DNA of 64,000 bases from Saprospiraceae bacterium (GTDB taxonomy: Bacteria > Bacteroidota > Bacteroidia > Chitinophagales > Saprospiraceae), in assembly GCA_025055285.1 (NCBI GenBank), contig JANWXM010000006.1, positions 1-64,000 of the forward strand. Reading direction: 5' to 3'. A program made the position numbers and the translations under genes. Under the pieces are notes generated by a model that was given only the letters and a program-made list of their open reading frames with translations, searched no databases and was not told where the DNA came from. Positions within the stretch are counted from its first letter, which is position 1; every line of letters starts with the position of its first letter. This document shows, piece after piece, positions 9,113 through 18,153 of this stretch.

Positions 9113-10051
9113 CTAGGAGCTGCTCGGTTGGCAAACAAATTGGATATTTCGTTTTAATCCTTGGAATTTCGTGCGCTTTACGGCGGATTTTCGGAAGATT
9201 CTTTGAAAGACTTCTTCCGTAATTTCTAACCACTCTTGTCTGGTCATACGGAGGAGGTCTGGATGCGGTTCGAATGCTGGCTCATGGTGACGGCGGGCGA
9301 AGCGGTTCCAAGGACAGACTTCTTGGCAAATATCGCAGCCAAATATCCAGTTGTCCATTTTCCCTCGAAATTGCTCTGGTATTTCATCGCGCAATTCGAT
9401 GGTTAGATAGGAAATACAGCGAGAGGCATCGAGCCAGTAGCCGTTAGGGTGAATGGCTTCAGTAGGGCAGGCCTCGATACAGCGGCGACAAGTTCCGCAG
9501 TGGTCTCGGATGGGATGATCGCTGGCTAATTCGAGGTCGCAGATGATTTCGGCTAAAAAAAAGTAAGAGCCAAATTTAGGGTTTATTGTCAGGGTGTGCC
9601 GGCCATTCCAGCCGATGCCAGCGCGGCGAGCCCACTCGCGCTCGAGCACAGGGGCGCTGTCCACAAAACAGCGGCCTTGGATGTCGCCAAACTGCTCTTT
9701 CATATAAGCCAATAGCGCCTTTAGGCGCGCCTTTACTACGTGGTGGTAATCTTCGCCGTAGGCATACTGGCTGATTTTAGGCGCTTGAGGGTCTTTTTGT
9801 TTTTCTGGATTAAAATAATTGTATGCCAGGCAAATGACCGTTTTTGCGCCAGGAACGAGTTGAGTTGGGTCAATGCGTAGGTCGAAGTAATTTTCCATGT
9901 AACGCATCTGTCCATGAGCGCCCTGGCGTAACCAAGCCTCTAGGCGGCGCGCCTCTTCGTCGAGGCGTTCGGCGCGAGCAAAGCCCACAAAGATGAAGCC
10001 TAGGCGTTTAGCCTCAGCACGTACAAGTTCCGCTCGACGTTCTGGTGTCAT
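9113..10051 (-). CDS. queG: Epoxyqueuosine reductase QueG
   Basis: 312 residues. It carries out the last step of queuosine synthesis in tRNA, reducing epoxyqueuosine with cobalamin and two 4Fe-4S clusters. The cluster ligands are clear: CGTCRRCIEACPTEAI and CDICQEVCPWN (about residues 183-250). The N-terminal cobalamin-binding DUF1730-like part contains FVDSAPVLEREWARRAGIGW, including the catalytic Asp region. It lacks the C-terminal HEAT-like extension of E. coli QueG (379 residues), so this is the short form. It follows the upstream exported-protein gene by 9 bases but seems to have its own promoter box overlapping that gene's stop codon. Confidence 0.95.
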   Translation of the reverse strand: MTPERRAELVRAEAKRLGFIFVGFARAERLDEEARRLEAWLRQGAHGQMRYMENYFDLRIDPTQLVPGAKTVICLAYNYFNPEKQKDPQAPKISQYAYGEDYHHVVKARLKALLAYMKEQFGDIQGRCFVDSAPVLEREWARRAGIGWNGRHTLTINPKFGSYFFLAEIICDLELASDHPIRDHCGTCRRCIEACPTEAIHPNGYWLDASRCISYLTIELRDEIPEQFRGKMDNWIFGCDICQEVCPWNRFARRHHEPAFEPHPDLLRMTRQEWLEITEEVFQRIFRKSAVKRTKFQGLKRNIQFVCQPSSS

Positions 10052-10055
10052 AAGG

Positions 10056-10063
10056 CAAAATTA
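10056..10063 (-). promoter_or_regulatory. Candidate -7 box (TAATTTTG) immediately before queG
   Basis: Exact TAnnTTTG match on the minus strand, 4 bases before the queG ATG (10051). Its first three bases are the TAA stop codon of the upstream gene. If used, queG would have almost no 5' leader. Confidence 0.45.
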
Positions 10064-10663
10064 CGCCCTTTCGCAGCGCTCAATGGGCGAGCAATTGTCT
10101 AAAAGAATGTTACCGCGATAAGGTTTAAAGACGCCGGGCGCGTAGTAGGCCTCTAGCACAAGGTACTGTACAGGGCTTTTAGGGACAAATTGGAACGTAT
10201 ACTTACGCCAATCGCTATGAGAGACCATTTCCGACGAACACAGGAGAAATTGTTTAGCGGGGCTCTTTCCACCCCATATGCGCAAGCGCACAGGCAAGTC
10301 GTGACCCACATAGCGCGGACTATGGGCCAAATAAATGGAAAATGTATAGCAAACTCCAGGTACGAGCGGACTAGACAGACGCTGGGCGATGTCCTCTACG
10401 GTTCCATCAGAACGAGTAACTAGAGCAAGAAAGGAAGCTCCCTCCTGGGGTGAGCCCGCCACACCCCATGCACCTGGCATGATATCGGGCGTGCTGCCAA
10501 GTCCAACTGTCATCCAACTCCGCGGAATCTTTGAAGCACCTGGGCTATCTTCAAAAGAGGGATTTCGCAAGACGATCTTCCCATCTTTTTGCTCCATGAA
10601 CTCATCTAGAGGGGCCCATAATAGAAGCGCAAGACAGGCTGAGGTTATTGAAAATTTTTGCAT
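10061..10663 (-). CDS. Hypothetical exported protein with jelly-roll-like (carbohydrate-binding-like) fold
   Basis: 200 residues. A short hydrophobic N-terminus (ITSACLALLLWAPL) looks like a signal sequence. The rest has the pattern of beta-sandwich modules that bind glycans in Bacteroidota surface proteins: LRNPSFED at the start, ending with NILLDNCSPIERC. These blocks are typical of the small NPSFE...LLDN domain placed before OmpA or CHU_C domains. Here it stands alone with no membrane anchor or sorting domain. Two late cysteines flank the end of the domain. Role unknown; it ends 9 bases before queG. Confidence 0.65.
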   Translation of the reverse strand: MQKFSITSACLALLLWAPLDEFMEQKDGKIVLRNPSFEDSPGASKIPRSWMTVGLGSTPDIMPGAWGVAGSPQEGASFLALVTRSDGTVEDIAQRLSSPLVPGVCYTFSIYLAHSPRYVGHDLPVRLRIWGGKSPAKQFLLCSSEMVSHSDWRKYTFQFVPKSPVQYLVLEAYYAPGVFKPYRGNILLDNCSPIERCERA

Positions 10664-10714
10664 ATAAGACTGAAAATGACTCTATTTAGAGCCTAATTTT
10701 AGGCAAGGGCTTTA

Positions 10715-11938
10715 TCAGCGCAAAAGGGTAACCGTGCCACTTTTGACGCGCTCCTCGCCCTTGCAGCGGTAGCGCAGCCGATAGAGAAACACTCCAGCGT
10801 TAAGGGGTTGTCCTTGGAAAGTGCCGTCCCAACCGTCGAAGGCGGAAGAAGCCGAGAAAACACGTCCGCCCCAGCGGTCGAAAACCTCAAAGGAAATGAA
10901 ATCGTCTACGGCATAAGGGTTGCTGATGGCGAAGACGTCATTTCGCCCAGCCGATGAAGCGGGCGTGAAGGCATTAGGGATAAAAATTTGCTCGCAGTTT
11001 AGGGTATCTGGGTCTATGACCTTGATGTAGAGCGTGTCGTGGGCAGTGCAACCTTGGTGAAAGAAATTGAGCCGATACAAGGTTGAAGTGGTTGGTGTGA
11101 TAAGAGGTGCAGCACTGTTAGGGTCGGATACACCGGCTGCGGGCGACCACTGGAAGTTTTGTGTGCAGGCTGGGTTAGTGCGTACCTGGAGGGAGTTGCC
11201 CAGGTAAAGGATAGTATCTCCAGTCAAAATGCGGTCAGGTCGAGCGTATAGTGCGTTAATGTCTTCCTGAGAAAGGGCGCGGCTGTAAATGCGCAATTCG
11301 TCGAATTCGCCAAATAGGTGTTCGTCTAGCAAGCAAATAGGTTCGCCCACTTTGAAGATAGCGCTTGTGGTTATGTCTAGACGAGTGGGAGTACTGCGCC
11401 GGTCTTTGAGTACGCCATTGATATAGATGGAATAATGGGTATTGTTACGCGTGAGCACTACATGTTGCCAACAGGCAGTAGGGTCTAATTCGGCGGTCAC
11501 TGTGACGAACAGATTCTGATTTTGCACTAGTGCTGAGCTAATGCGGCGGCTTTTCGGGTTGTAACGCACCCAGAGCGCCTTGGCTGAAGGGTCACACGAG
11601 GCTTGTTTTGAAATGATGACTTGCGAGCCACCCGCATTCGGATTTACTGGACCAGGTTTGAAGTAAAAGCTGATCGAGAAGTCACTCAACGTAAACACAT
11701 CGCTCATGGGGCCAACGAAGAAAATAGCATCGGTTTTGCCGTTGAGCAAGAGGGCAGAGTCGGCTACTCCGCACAAGCATTTTGGACTGCCTACGAAAGC
11801 TCCTGTAGAGCCATTTCCACTCTCATCTTGAGCTTTGCACCCGCTGAAGGAGAAAAAAGCAACGAGTTTTTCGTTGATATTTTGAGAGAAAGATACTACT
11901 CTAAAGACCGATAATAGGCAAAGCAGAAAGATGCGCAT
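10715..11938 (-). CDS. Surface protein with LamG-like domain and gliding-motility C-terminal (CHU_C) domain
   Basis: 407 residues from ATG 11938. A signal peptide (MRIFLLCLLSVFRVVSFSQ) leads into a concanavalin-like LamG domain of about 200 residues (FYFKPGPVNPNAGG, WQHVVLTRNNTHYSIYING, FDELRIYSRALSQEDINALY). Then comes an Ig/PKD-like segment (LYRLNFFHQGCTAHDTLYI). The C-terminal ~85 residues are the CHU_C type B sorting domain (IFIPNAFTPAS, FEVFDRWGGRVF, NAGVFLYRLRYRC). It is expected to be exported by T9SS and placed on the cell surface or released, binding glycans or acting as an adhesin. No PorP/SprF-like gene, which usually goes with type B domains, is adjacent. Confidence 0.85.
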   Translation of the reverse strand: MRIFLLCLLSVFRVVSFSQNINEKLVAFFSFSGCKAQDESGNGSTGAFVGSPKCLCGVADSALLLNGKTDAIFFVGPMSDVFTLSDFSISFYFKPGPVNPNAGGSQVIISKQASCDPSAKALWVRYNPKSRRISSALVQNQNLFVTVTAELDPTACWQHVVLTRNNTHYSIYINGVLKDRRSTPTRLDITTSAIFKVGEPICLLDEHLFGEFDELRIYSRALSQEDINALYARPDRILTGDTILYLGNSLQVRTNPACTQNFQWSPAAGVSDPNSAAPLITPTTSTLYRLNFFHQGCTAHDTLYIKVIDPDTLNCEQIFIPNAFTPASSAGRNDVFAISNPYAVDDFISFEVFDRWGGRVFSASSAFDGWDGTFQGQPLNAGVFLYRLRYRCKGEERVKSGTVTLLR

Positions 11939-12013
11939 GTGAGAACTCACTTTTTAACGAAAAGAAACGCCTCAATAGAAGGCAAAGTATGTTGAGCAAT
12001 GATTTGCGACAAA

Positions 12014-12928
12014 TTAAAAGCGGAAGTGCACCAGCTCGGCAAACTGCCGAATGCGCTGCTGGATGAGGTGATTGTCTAATTCTAGAAGGCGTTCTACACT
12101 AAACTTTTCTACGCAAAACGATGCTAGAGCGGAACCGCAGATGACTGCTCGGCGCATGTTGTCCATTGAAAGGTCGTCAGTATGTGCTAGCCAACCCATA
12201 AAGCCACCGGCAAACGTGTCGCCCGCACCGGTAGGGTCAATTACATCGGCCAAAGGCAGGGCTGGAGCGTAAAAAAGTTCGTCATGGTGAAATAAAAGTG
12301 CACCATGTTCACCCTTTTTGACTACCAAAAATCGAGGTCCCATGCGCAAAATGGCTCGAGCCGCCTTAACAAGAGAATGCTCACCGGAAAGCTGACGCGC
12401 CTCTTCGTCGTTGATGGTCAACACATCCACCCGTCGGAGCACTTGCTGTAAGTCATCCCAGGCAGTGTCCATCCAGAAATTCATTGTATCCATCGCCACT
12501 AAACGGGGGCGGCATTCCAGCTGATCGAGTACACGCAGCTGTACTCGCGGCGTCAAATTTCCCAACATGACATACTCCGAGCGACGATAGCTCGCTGGCA
12601 GCACTGGATCGAAGTTGGCTAGGACGTTTAATTGAGTTTCCAGCGTATCGCGCAGGTTCAAATCGCGATAATATCTACCAGCCCAGAAGAAAGACTTTTC
12701 TCCAGCCCTAATTTGTAACCCTTCCAAATCTGCTCCGCGCTGTTTCAGGTCTTCTAGCACTGAGAGCGGAAAATCGTCACCTATTACCGATACGATGCGA
12801 ACAGGGCGCACGAAATACGAAGCAGCTAGAGAAATGTACGTACACGCTCCTCCGATGACGCGCTCAGCACGGCCAAAAGGCGTTTCAATGTTATCGAAAG
12901 CAACTGTGCCTACTGCTAATAAACTCAT
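12014..12928 (-). CDS. PfkB-family sugar (ribokinase-like) kinase
   Basis: 304 residues from the ATG at 12928 (MSLLAVGTVAFDN), where the family normally begins; a longer frame adds 21 unlikely residues. PfkB signatures: the GG motif in RVIGGACTYISLAASYF and the anion-hole/catalytic DPTGAGDTFAGGFMGWL, with the catalytic Asp in GAGD. It phosphorylates a sugar or nucleoside in the cytoplasm; this particular Bacteroidota type is not assigned a substrate. Lone gene between the LamG protein and the flippase. Confidence 0.88.
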   Translation of the reverse strand: MSLLAVGTVAFDNIETPFGRAERVIGGACTYISLAASYFVRPVRIVSVIGDDFPLSVLEDLKQRGADLEGLQIRAGEKSFFWAGRYYRDLNLRDTLETQLNVLANFDPVLPASYRRSEYVMLGNLTPRVQLRVLDQLECRPRLVAMDTMNFWMDTAWDDLQQVLRRVDVLTINDEEARQLSGEHSLVKAARAILRMGPRFLVVKKGEHGALLFHHDELFYAPALPLADVIDPTGAGDTFAGGFMGWLAHTDDLSMDNMRRAVICGSALASFCVEKFSVERLLELDNHLIQQRIRQFAELVHFRF

Positions 12929-13030
12929 GGAAAATGCGAGAAGAGAACCAATGCTTTTGTGTGCGCAAAGATGCAAAAGGCGCTGCTCCACTCTAGGGTC
13001 GGTTTAGATGAAAAACATTCACTTTACAAC

Positions 13031-14365
13031 CTATTCGGCAGAGGCTAGTTTGGCCGCATTGCGCCAAGAAATAATAAACATAGTTAGGTTGAAAAGCAAA
13101 AAAAATAAGTTGTTTAGCCCAGCGAACAAAATAACGTGTTCGATGCGCCGCGTATCAAGAGCACAAATTAGAGCTATCTGCAGCGGCAGCACTAAAGGTA
13201 CGTAATAGCGGTTGAGTGAAAGCCATGCGCGCGCAGTGCACATCTGATAAACGACAGCGGCTAATTGTCCTATGGCACTGGATAACATAAAGGGCAGCAG
13301 GTGCGGCGTCAGTTCTGTGTAATTAGGCCCTAGAATCCATATCAATGAGGGAGGATGTACGGCGGCCCACAACAAAAGAGGTGCCAGTAACGCACCCGCT
13401 ATTTTCAACGTACGTAAAACCTGATGCAAGATGCGTCTAGACGTATGCGCCTTCGCAATGTTGGGCAGGGTATAACTAGCCACAAAGGCCTGGAAGATGC
13501 CAAACAAGACACCAAGGCGCCCTAGTGCACTCACCTCAGCTAGGCGTTCTGTCGAGCTGAACCAAGCGCACAACAAAAGGGTGATTTGTCCTTCAAACGA
13601 CCAGTATAATGTGCGTAAGGCATTGGTCTTCACCAAACTGCGCATTTCGCGCAAGTGTTCTTCTGCTGCTGTACTGTGCTCCACTAGCAAAGGGAGCGCC
13701 GCCTTCCTGTGGGCCCAATAATTAAACCAAAGGCAGCAAGCAATCCATCCCACGATAGTCTCTACAGGCCATTCGAAATGCAAGGCCAGCAACGAACCGC
13801 TTAATTTAAGAATTGCACTTATTACATCGTTTCGCACGAGGGTGTTCACTACTTGTCCGAGCTGTAGGACGATAGCGTAGAAATTTGCCTGCATCTGCAC
13901 CCATATAGTACTCAACACAAGTGCTGCCAATAATACAGTTTCTGCCTTTCCTAGTCCGATGCGAGGAAATTGCCAAATGCAGTAGGCAGCGAAGGGTAAG
14001 GCCAGAAATGCCCCGATGCGATTGCGCAAGCGTTGGGCTGCATTGAGCACTGAGCGAAGTGCTTCCTTGTCAGGCCAAACTCGGCCACCCAAACCTAGTA
14101 CGGCTGAAGTCAGACCCATGTTACTGGCGTTGACACCAATGGCCACCAGCGCAAATGAAAATGAGTAGGCGGCATAATCCTCCTTCGACAAGCCACGGAC
14201 TAGGGCGAAACCCGTCAGCGCGTTTGTGCCTGTGAGAGCTACCTGCCCAATGACAAAACGCCATGCTGGCAGCGTTCGGATGTTTCCCGTGCTTGTCCTT
14301 TGGCCCTCTTTATTCACGGGTACCTGAGCAATTTTAGCACAAAGAAAGGGCGAAGTTTCAGGCAT
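13031..14365 (-). CDS. Polysaccharide flippase-like membrane protein (MOP/Wzx type)
   Basis: 444 residues with about 11-12 hydrophobic segments across the length and short basic loops. The opening block (VIGQVALTGTNALTGFALVRGLSKEDYAAYSF) is typical of oligosaccharide flippases of the MATE/MOP superfamily, which move lipid-linked glycan units across the inner membrane. No polymerase or glycosyltransferase gene is next to it, so the substrate is unknown. Confidence 0.72.
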   Translation of the reverse strand: MPETSPFLCAKIAQVPVNKEGQRTSTGNIRTLPAWRFVIGQVALTGTNALTGFALVRGLSKEDYAAYSFSFALVAIGVNASNMGLTSAVLGLGGRVWPDKEALRSVLNAAQRLRNRIGAFLALPFAAYCIWQFPRIGLGKAETVLLAALVLSTIWVQMQANFYAIVLQLGQVVNTLVRNDVISAILKLSGSLLALHFEWPVETIVGWIACCLWFNYWAHRKAALPLLVEHSTAAEEHLREMRSLVKTNALRTLYWSFEGQITLLLCAWFSSTERLAEVSALGRLGVLFGIFQAFVASYTLPNIAKAHTSRRILHQVLRTLKIAGALLAPLLLWAAVHPPSLIWILGPNYTELTPHLLPFMLSSAIGQLAAVVYQMCTARAWLSLNRYYVPLVLPLQIALICALDTRRIEHVILFAGLNNLFFLLFNLTMFIISWRNAAKLASAE

Positions 14366-14715
14366 TCAGTGTGCGCGTCGCCGATGCTCTGCAAAAGAAC
14401 AAGTCGGTTGCATCGAGACGTCTTAAAGTTTTTTCAAAGTCACATATTCTCAAGAGCAAAGTAACCCATTCACTTAACTGATATGCGCCAAGAAACTGCC
14501 TAAATAGCCGATGCGTGCACGAGCAGCACAGAGCGTCTTATTGACGTCTAATCCGTTCGTAAAAGCGCTCGTTGCCAATGGCTATATTTCTCTGAAAACC
14601 TTTTAGCTAGCATCAGATATCCTCCCTTCGCGTGATGTTTGTCGAGCGGTTCGATGCAGTGTGGAGATGGTTTTGCTTTGCCCCAAGAGCTTAGGTAGGT
14701 ATCTTCAAAAAGACC
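14366..14715. other. Intergenic region, nothing recognised
   Basis: 350 bases between the end of holA and the start of the flippase gene, both on the minus strand. I see no ORF with coding character, terminator-grade hairpin or promoter match. Confidence 0.45.
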
Positions 14716-15729
14716 CTAAACTTCGTTCAGTATTCGAAAGAAAAGTTCGCGCATGAGAGCCTCCTCACTGGTATGGGTTGTATCTGTATTAATGCCCTTA
14801 ACCCGAAGGTCATACATGTGCAAAAGATGGAGGATGTGTTCCACCTGCTGTTGAGTATAATTCCGAGCGGCAGTCTTGTATTCTTTGATGAAAAAATCGG
14901 AGCGCAAATCGAGTGTTTTAGCCAATTCTGCATCAGAAGTGGGAGATAGGAAATAAAGCATATACACTTTTGAAAAATAGTTGTACAGGCTGGCAATGGT
15001 ATTGGGAAGCGGATTTTTGCGCATATTGGCGGCAAAGTAGTACTCAATGCGCGCAATGCGCGCTCTGTCACGCAGGGCAAAAGCGCGCTGTAGCTCGAAT
15101 ACATTGTATTCTTTACTAACGCCTACGAATGTTTCCACATGAGCAGTTGTGATGGAACTTCCGGCAGGCAAATTGAGCATTAACTTATCTAATTCATTTA
15201 CAATTTTTGCTAGATCAGCTCCCAAATATTCAGCTAACAATGCTGCTGCAGCTGGCTCGATGTCGCGCCTCTGTTCTTTACAATAGGCTGTAATCCAGTC
15301 GGGTAGTTGACTCTCGTAGAGTTTTTTACTTTCAAAGACTATTCCTTTTGAAATTATTGCTTTACCTAATTGCGTGCGGAGGTCGAATTTTTTGTGCTTG
15401 TAGCAAATAACGAAGATTGTACTAGGCATTGGGTTTTCTGCATAACTGGCCAATTCGGTCAACCCTTTCATCTCTTGGGCTTCGCGCAAAACCACCACTT
15501 GCCGAGCGCTCATTATCGGATAGCGACACAGTTGGTCGAGAAGAGCAGTGGGTTCAGCATCCTTTCCGTATAAAATAGTCTGGTTAAAGACGCGCTCTTC
15601 TTCCGGGAGAGCTTCCATCTCAATGGCTGCTTCGATGCGGTCAATGAAATAAGGTTCCTCGCCATGGAGCAGATAGAGAGGAGAGAACTTGCCCGTTTTG
15701 ATATCGCGCAAAACCTCGTCGAATCGCAT
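14716..15729 (-). CDS. holA: DNA polymerase III, delta subunit
   Basis: 337 residues, normal length. HolA opens the sliding clamp as part of the clamp loader. The N-terminal domain has the typical LYLLHGEEPYFIDRIEAAI, followed by SARQVVVLREAQEMKG; the middle domain has YLGADLAKIVNELDKLML; and the C-terminal collar domain has KNPLPNTIASLYNYFSKVYML. The ATG at 15729 is 7 bases after a near-consensus promoter box. It is divergent from the sterol desaturase gene. Confidence 0.93.
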   Translation of the reverse strand: MRFDEVLRDIKTGKFSPLYLLHGEEPYFIDRIEAAIEMEALPEEERVFNQTILYGKDAEPTALLDQLCRYPIMSARQVVVLREAQEMKGLTELASYAENPMPSTIFVICYKHKKFDLRTQLGKAIISKGIVFESKKLYESQLPDWITAYCKEQRRDIEPAAAALLAEYLGADLAKIVNELDKLMLNLPAGSSITTAHVETFVGVSKEYNVFELQRAFALRDRARIARIEYYFAANMRKNPLPNTIASLYNYFSKVYMLYFLSPTSDAELAKTLDLRSDFFIKEYKTAARNYTQQQVEHILHLLHMYDLRVKGINTDTTHTSEEALMRELFFRILNEV

Positions 15730-15736
15730 AGCAAGG

Positions 15737-15744
15737 CGAAGGTA
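15737..15744 (-). promoter_or_regulatory. Candidate -7 box (TACCTTCG) for holA
   Basis: Seven of eight matches to TAnnTTTG, 7 bases before the holA start codon, in the divergent promoter region with the desaturase gene. Confidence 0.35.
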
Positions 15745-15824
15745 GCGCCGCTTCTATACATCGATATGTGTCAAGTTTAAAGGACTTTTTTGAACTTTGT
15801 GTGATAAGAAGATTTTCCGCAATT

Positions 15825-17114
15825 ATGGAAGCTTACGGAGCTGTACTAAACTGGGTGATTCCGGTTTTTCTGTTTCTTTATTTCATCGAAGTTGTTGTTG
15901 CTTGGCGAAAAGGCCTCAAGGTTATTCGCAGCATAGACAGCATTTCCAGTTTCAGTTCAGGGATAACCAACGTCGTAAAAGATGTCTTAGGCCTGAGTAT
16001 AGGTATACTGAGTTACCCGTGGATGGTTGAGCATTTTGCGCTTGTTCACGTTGAGGCAACGTGGTTGACGTATGTCATCGGCTTCATTGCAGTGGATTTT
16101 CAGGGCTATTGGGTACATCGGTGGAGTCATGAGATTAATTTCCTCTGGAACCGTCACATCATTCACCACAGCAGCGAAGAATTTAATTTATCGTGTGCTT
16201 TGCGCCAGTCCATTTCTAACATATTCAATTATTTTACTATTTTACTCTTACCAGCGGCTCTATTAGGCGTTCCTGCGAGTGTAATTGCCGTGATCGGCCC
16301 TGTGCACTTATTTCTACAATATTGGTATCATACACAATTGATAGGTAAATTAGGTTGGCTAGAGCACATTCTCGTGACTCCTTCCCATCACCGGGTGCAC
16401 CACGCCATCAATCCAGAATACTTGGATAGGAATTATGCCCAAATTTTTATTGTCTGGGACAAGTGGTTTGGCACTTTTCAAGAAGAGTTGCCGCACGTGC
16501 CGCCCGTCTACGGGGTGAAGCGCCCTGTTCGTACTTGGAATCCATTCAAAATCAACTTTCAACATTTTTGGCTTTTGCTCTCTGATGCCTGGCGCACGCG
16601 TTCATGGTGGGATAAGTTACGGCTCTGGTTTATGCCTACGGGCTGGCGACCAGCGGACGTGCAAGCGCGTTATCCCGTACCTGTGGTGGAGGACGTGTAT
16701 CGCTTAGAAAAGTATAATCCACCCGCTTCGCATGCCTTAGTGGTGTGGTCTTGGGGGCAAATGTTTTTTTGCTATTTTTTACTTATTTACTTTTTTGCCT
16801 ACCTGGGTCAGATTGGTTCGCCTGCCATTTTTTGGTACGGAGCCTTTGTTTTTGCCTCTGTATATGCATATACGGAGCTGATGGATTTACATCCTTACGC
16901 GCCATGGTATGAATTGGCAAAATCGCTTCTAGGCTTTTACTTGCTCGCTGAGGGCGGCGGCGATTGGTTTGGCGCTGCTGAGCGTGTCGGTAGTTGGTAT
17001 GTTGGCTTAGTAGCCGTCCATTTGGCGGTTTCGCCTGTCGTTGCTTTTTGGATAGCGAGTCGCGAAATTTGGAAACGGCGAACTGCTCGTACTACTATCT
17101 CCTCAACTTTATAG
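15825..17114 (+). CDS. Sterol desaturase / fatty acid hydroxylase family protein
   Basis: 429 residues from ATG 15825; a GTG at 15768 would add 19. The di-iron histidine clusters of the superfamily are present: HRWSHE, RHIIHHSSEEFN and HHRVHHAIN, with PEYLDRNYAQIF. Several hydrophobic helices precede and follow. Members insert oxygen into lipid chains or sterol-like rings, including hydroxylation of sphingolipids or ornithine lipids in Bacteroidota. The C-terminal ~120 residues form an extra membrane domain of about four helices seen in the longer bacterial type. The substrate cannot be read from the sequence. The stop is 34 bases before dusB. Confidence 0.88.
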   Translation: MEAYGAVLNWVIPVFLFLYFIEVVVAWRKGLKVIRSIDSISSFSSGITNVVKDVLGLSIGILSYPWMVEHFALVHVEATWLTYVIGFIAVDFQGYWVHRWSHEINFLWNRHIIHHSSEEFNLSCALRQSISNIFNYFTILLLPAALLGVPASVIAVIGPVHLFLQYWYHTQLIGKLGWLEHILVTPSHHRVHHAINPEYLDRNYAQIFIVWDKWFGTFQEELPHVPPVYGVKRPVRTWNPFKINFQHFWLLLSDAWRTRSWWDKLRLWFMPTGWRPADVQARYPVPVVEDVYRLEKYNPPASHALVVWSWGQMFFCYFLLIYFFAYLGQIGSPAIFWYGAFVFASVYAYTELMDLHPYAPWYELAKSLLGFYLLAEGGGDWFGAAERVGSWYVGLVAVHLAVSPVVAFWIASREIWKRRTARTTISSTL

Positions 17115-17126
17115 CGCGTAGCGCGG

Positions 17127-17134
17127 TATCTTTG
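17127..17134 (+). promoter_or_regulatory. Candidate -7 box (TATCTTTG) for the dusB cluster
   Basis: Exact TAnnTTTG match 14 bases before the dusB ATG (17149), in the short gap after the desaturase stop codon. It suggests that dusB-cca-OmpA-like starts its own transcript. Confidence 0.55.
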
Positions 17135-17148
17135 CCGAGCTGATTCCT

Positions 17149-18138
17149 ATGGTTAAGATTGGCACGCTCGAATTAGGGGAGTTTCCTTTGTTGCTGGCGC
17201 CGATGGAGGACGTCAGCGATCCGCCCTTTCGCAAATTGTGTAAGGAACAAGGCGCTGACCTGGTATATACCGAATTTATCAGTGCGGATGGACTGGTGCA
17301 CGAAGCCATTAGTGCACTCAAGAAATTAGATATTTTTGATTATGAACGCCCTATCGGCATCCAGTACTTTGGTGGTCAGCTAGATAGCATGTTGCAGGCG
17401 GCCGAGATTATTGAGAGCAAAAATCCCGATTTGATAGATATCAATTATGGCTGTCCGGTAACGAAAGTTGTTTGTCGGATGGCCGGCGCAGGTTTATTGC
17501 GCGATGTTCCGCGTATGGTAAAACTTACGGAGGCAGTAGTGAAGAGCACTCGCCGCCCTGTTACAGTGAAAACTCGGTTGGGTTGGGATGCATCGAGTAT
17601 AAATATCGTGGAGGTGGCCGAGCGTCTTCAGGACGTAGGCATTGCCGCCATTACTATCCATGCGCGCACGCGTGCCCAAATGTATAAAGGTGAAGCTGAC
17701 TGGACGTGGATTGCTCGCGTGAAAGAGAATCCGCGCATGCGCATTCCGGTATTTGGCAACGGCGACATTGACTCGCCACAGAAAGCCCTCGAATACCGTC
17801 GGCGTTATGGGCCTGACGGCATCATGATTGGCCGAGCGAGTATCGGCTATCCATGGATATTTCGCGAAATCAAGCATTACTTTGCCACGGGAGAACTTTT
17901 ACCGCCACCCTCAGTAGCGGAGCGCGTGCGCGCTGCTCGCCAACACTTGTCCGACAGCATTGCTTGGAAAGGGCCCAAATTGGGCGTCCTGGAAATGCGC
18001 CGTCATTATGGAACTTACTTCCGCGATTTGCCCAACATTAAGCCCTACCGGAACCGCCTCGTCACGGAGATGGATCCCAGTGTGTTGTTTGCTATTTTGG
18101 AGGAAATCGAAGAGGTATACGCTTTGGAAACGGCTTGA
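17149..18138 (+). CDS. dusB: tRNA-dihydrouridine synthase
   Basis: 329 residues. A FMN-dependent TIM-barrel enzyme reducing uridine in the D-loop of tRNA. Landmarks: LLAPMEDVSDPPFRKLC (FMN phosphate region), IDINYGCPVTKVVCRMAGAGLL with the catalytic Cys in the second VVC, VKTRLGWD, and the FMN-binding GNGDI and MIGRASIGYPWIF. The C-terminal helical tRNA-binding domain ends near ALETA. Assigned to the DusB type by overall pattern. The next gene (cca) starts 15 bases later, linking two tRNA-processing enzymes. Confidence 0.94.
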   Translation: MVKIGTLELGEFPLLLAPMEDVSDPPFRKLCKEQGADLVYTEFISADGLVHEAISALKKLDIFDYERPIGIQYFGGQLDSMLQAAEIIESKNPDLIDINYGCPVTKVVCRMAGAGLLRDVPRMVKLTEAVVKSTRRPVTVKTRLGWDASSINIVEVAERLQDVGIAAITIHARTRAQMYKGEADWTWIARVKENPRMRIPVFGNGDIDSPQKALEYRRRYGPDGIMIGRASIGYPWIFREIKHYFATGELLPPPSVAERVRAARQHLSDSIAWKGPKLGVLEMRRHYGTYFRDLPNIKPYRNRLVTEMDPSVLFAILEEIEEVYALETA

Positions 18139-18153
18139 TCTCGGCACTCGCTT

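Noticed and set aside
15768-15824. GTG start for the desaturase gene.
   Set aside because: ATG 15825 gives a better family N-terminus.
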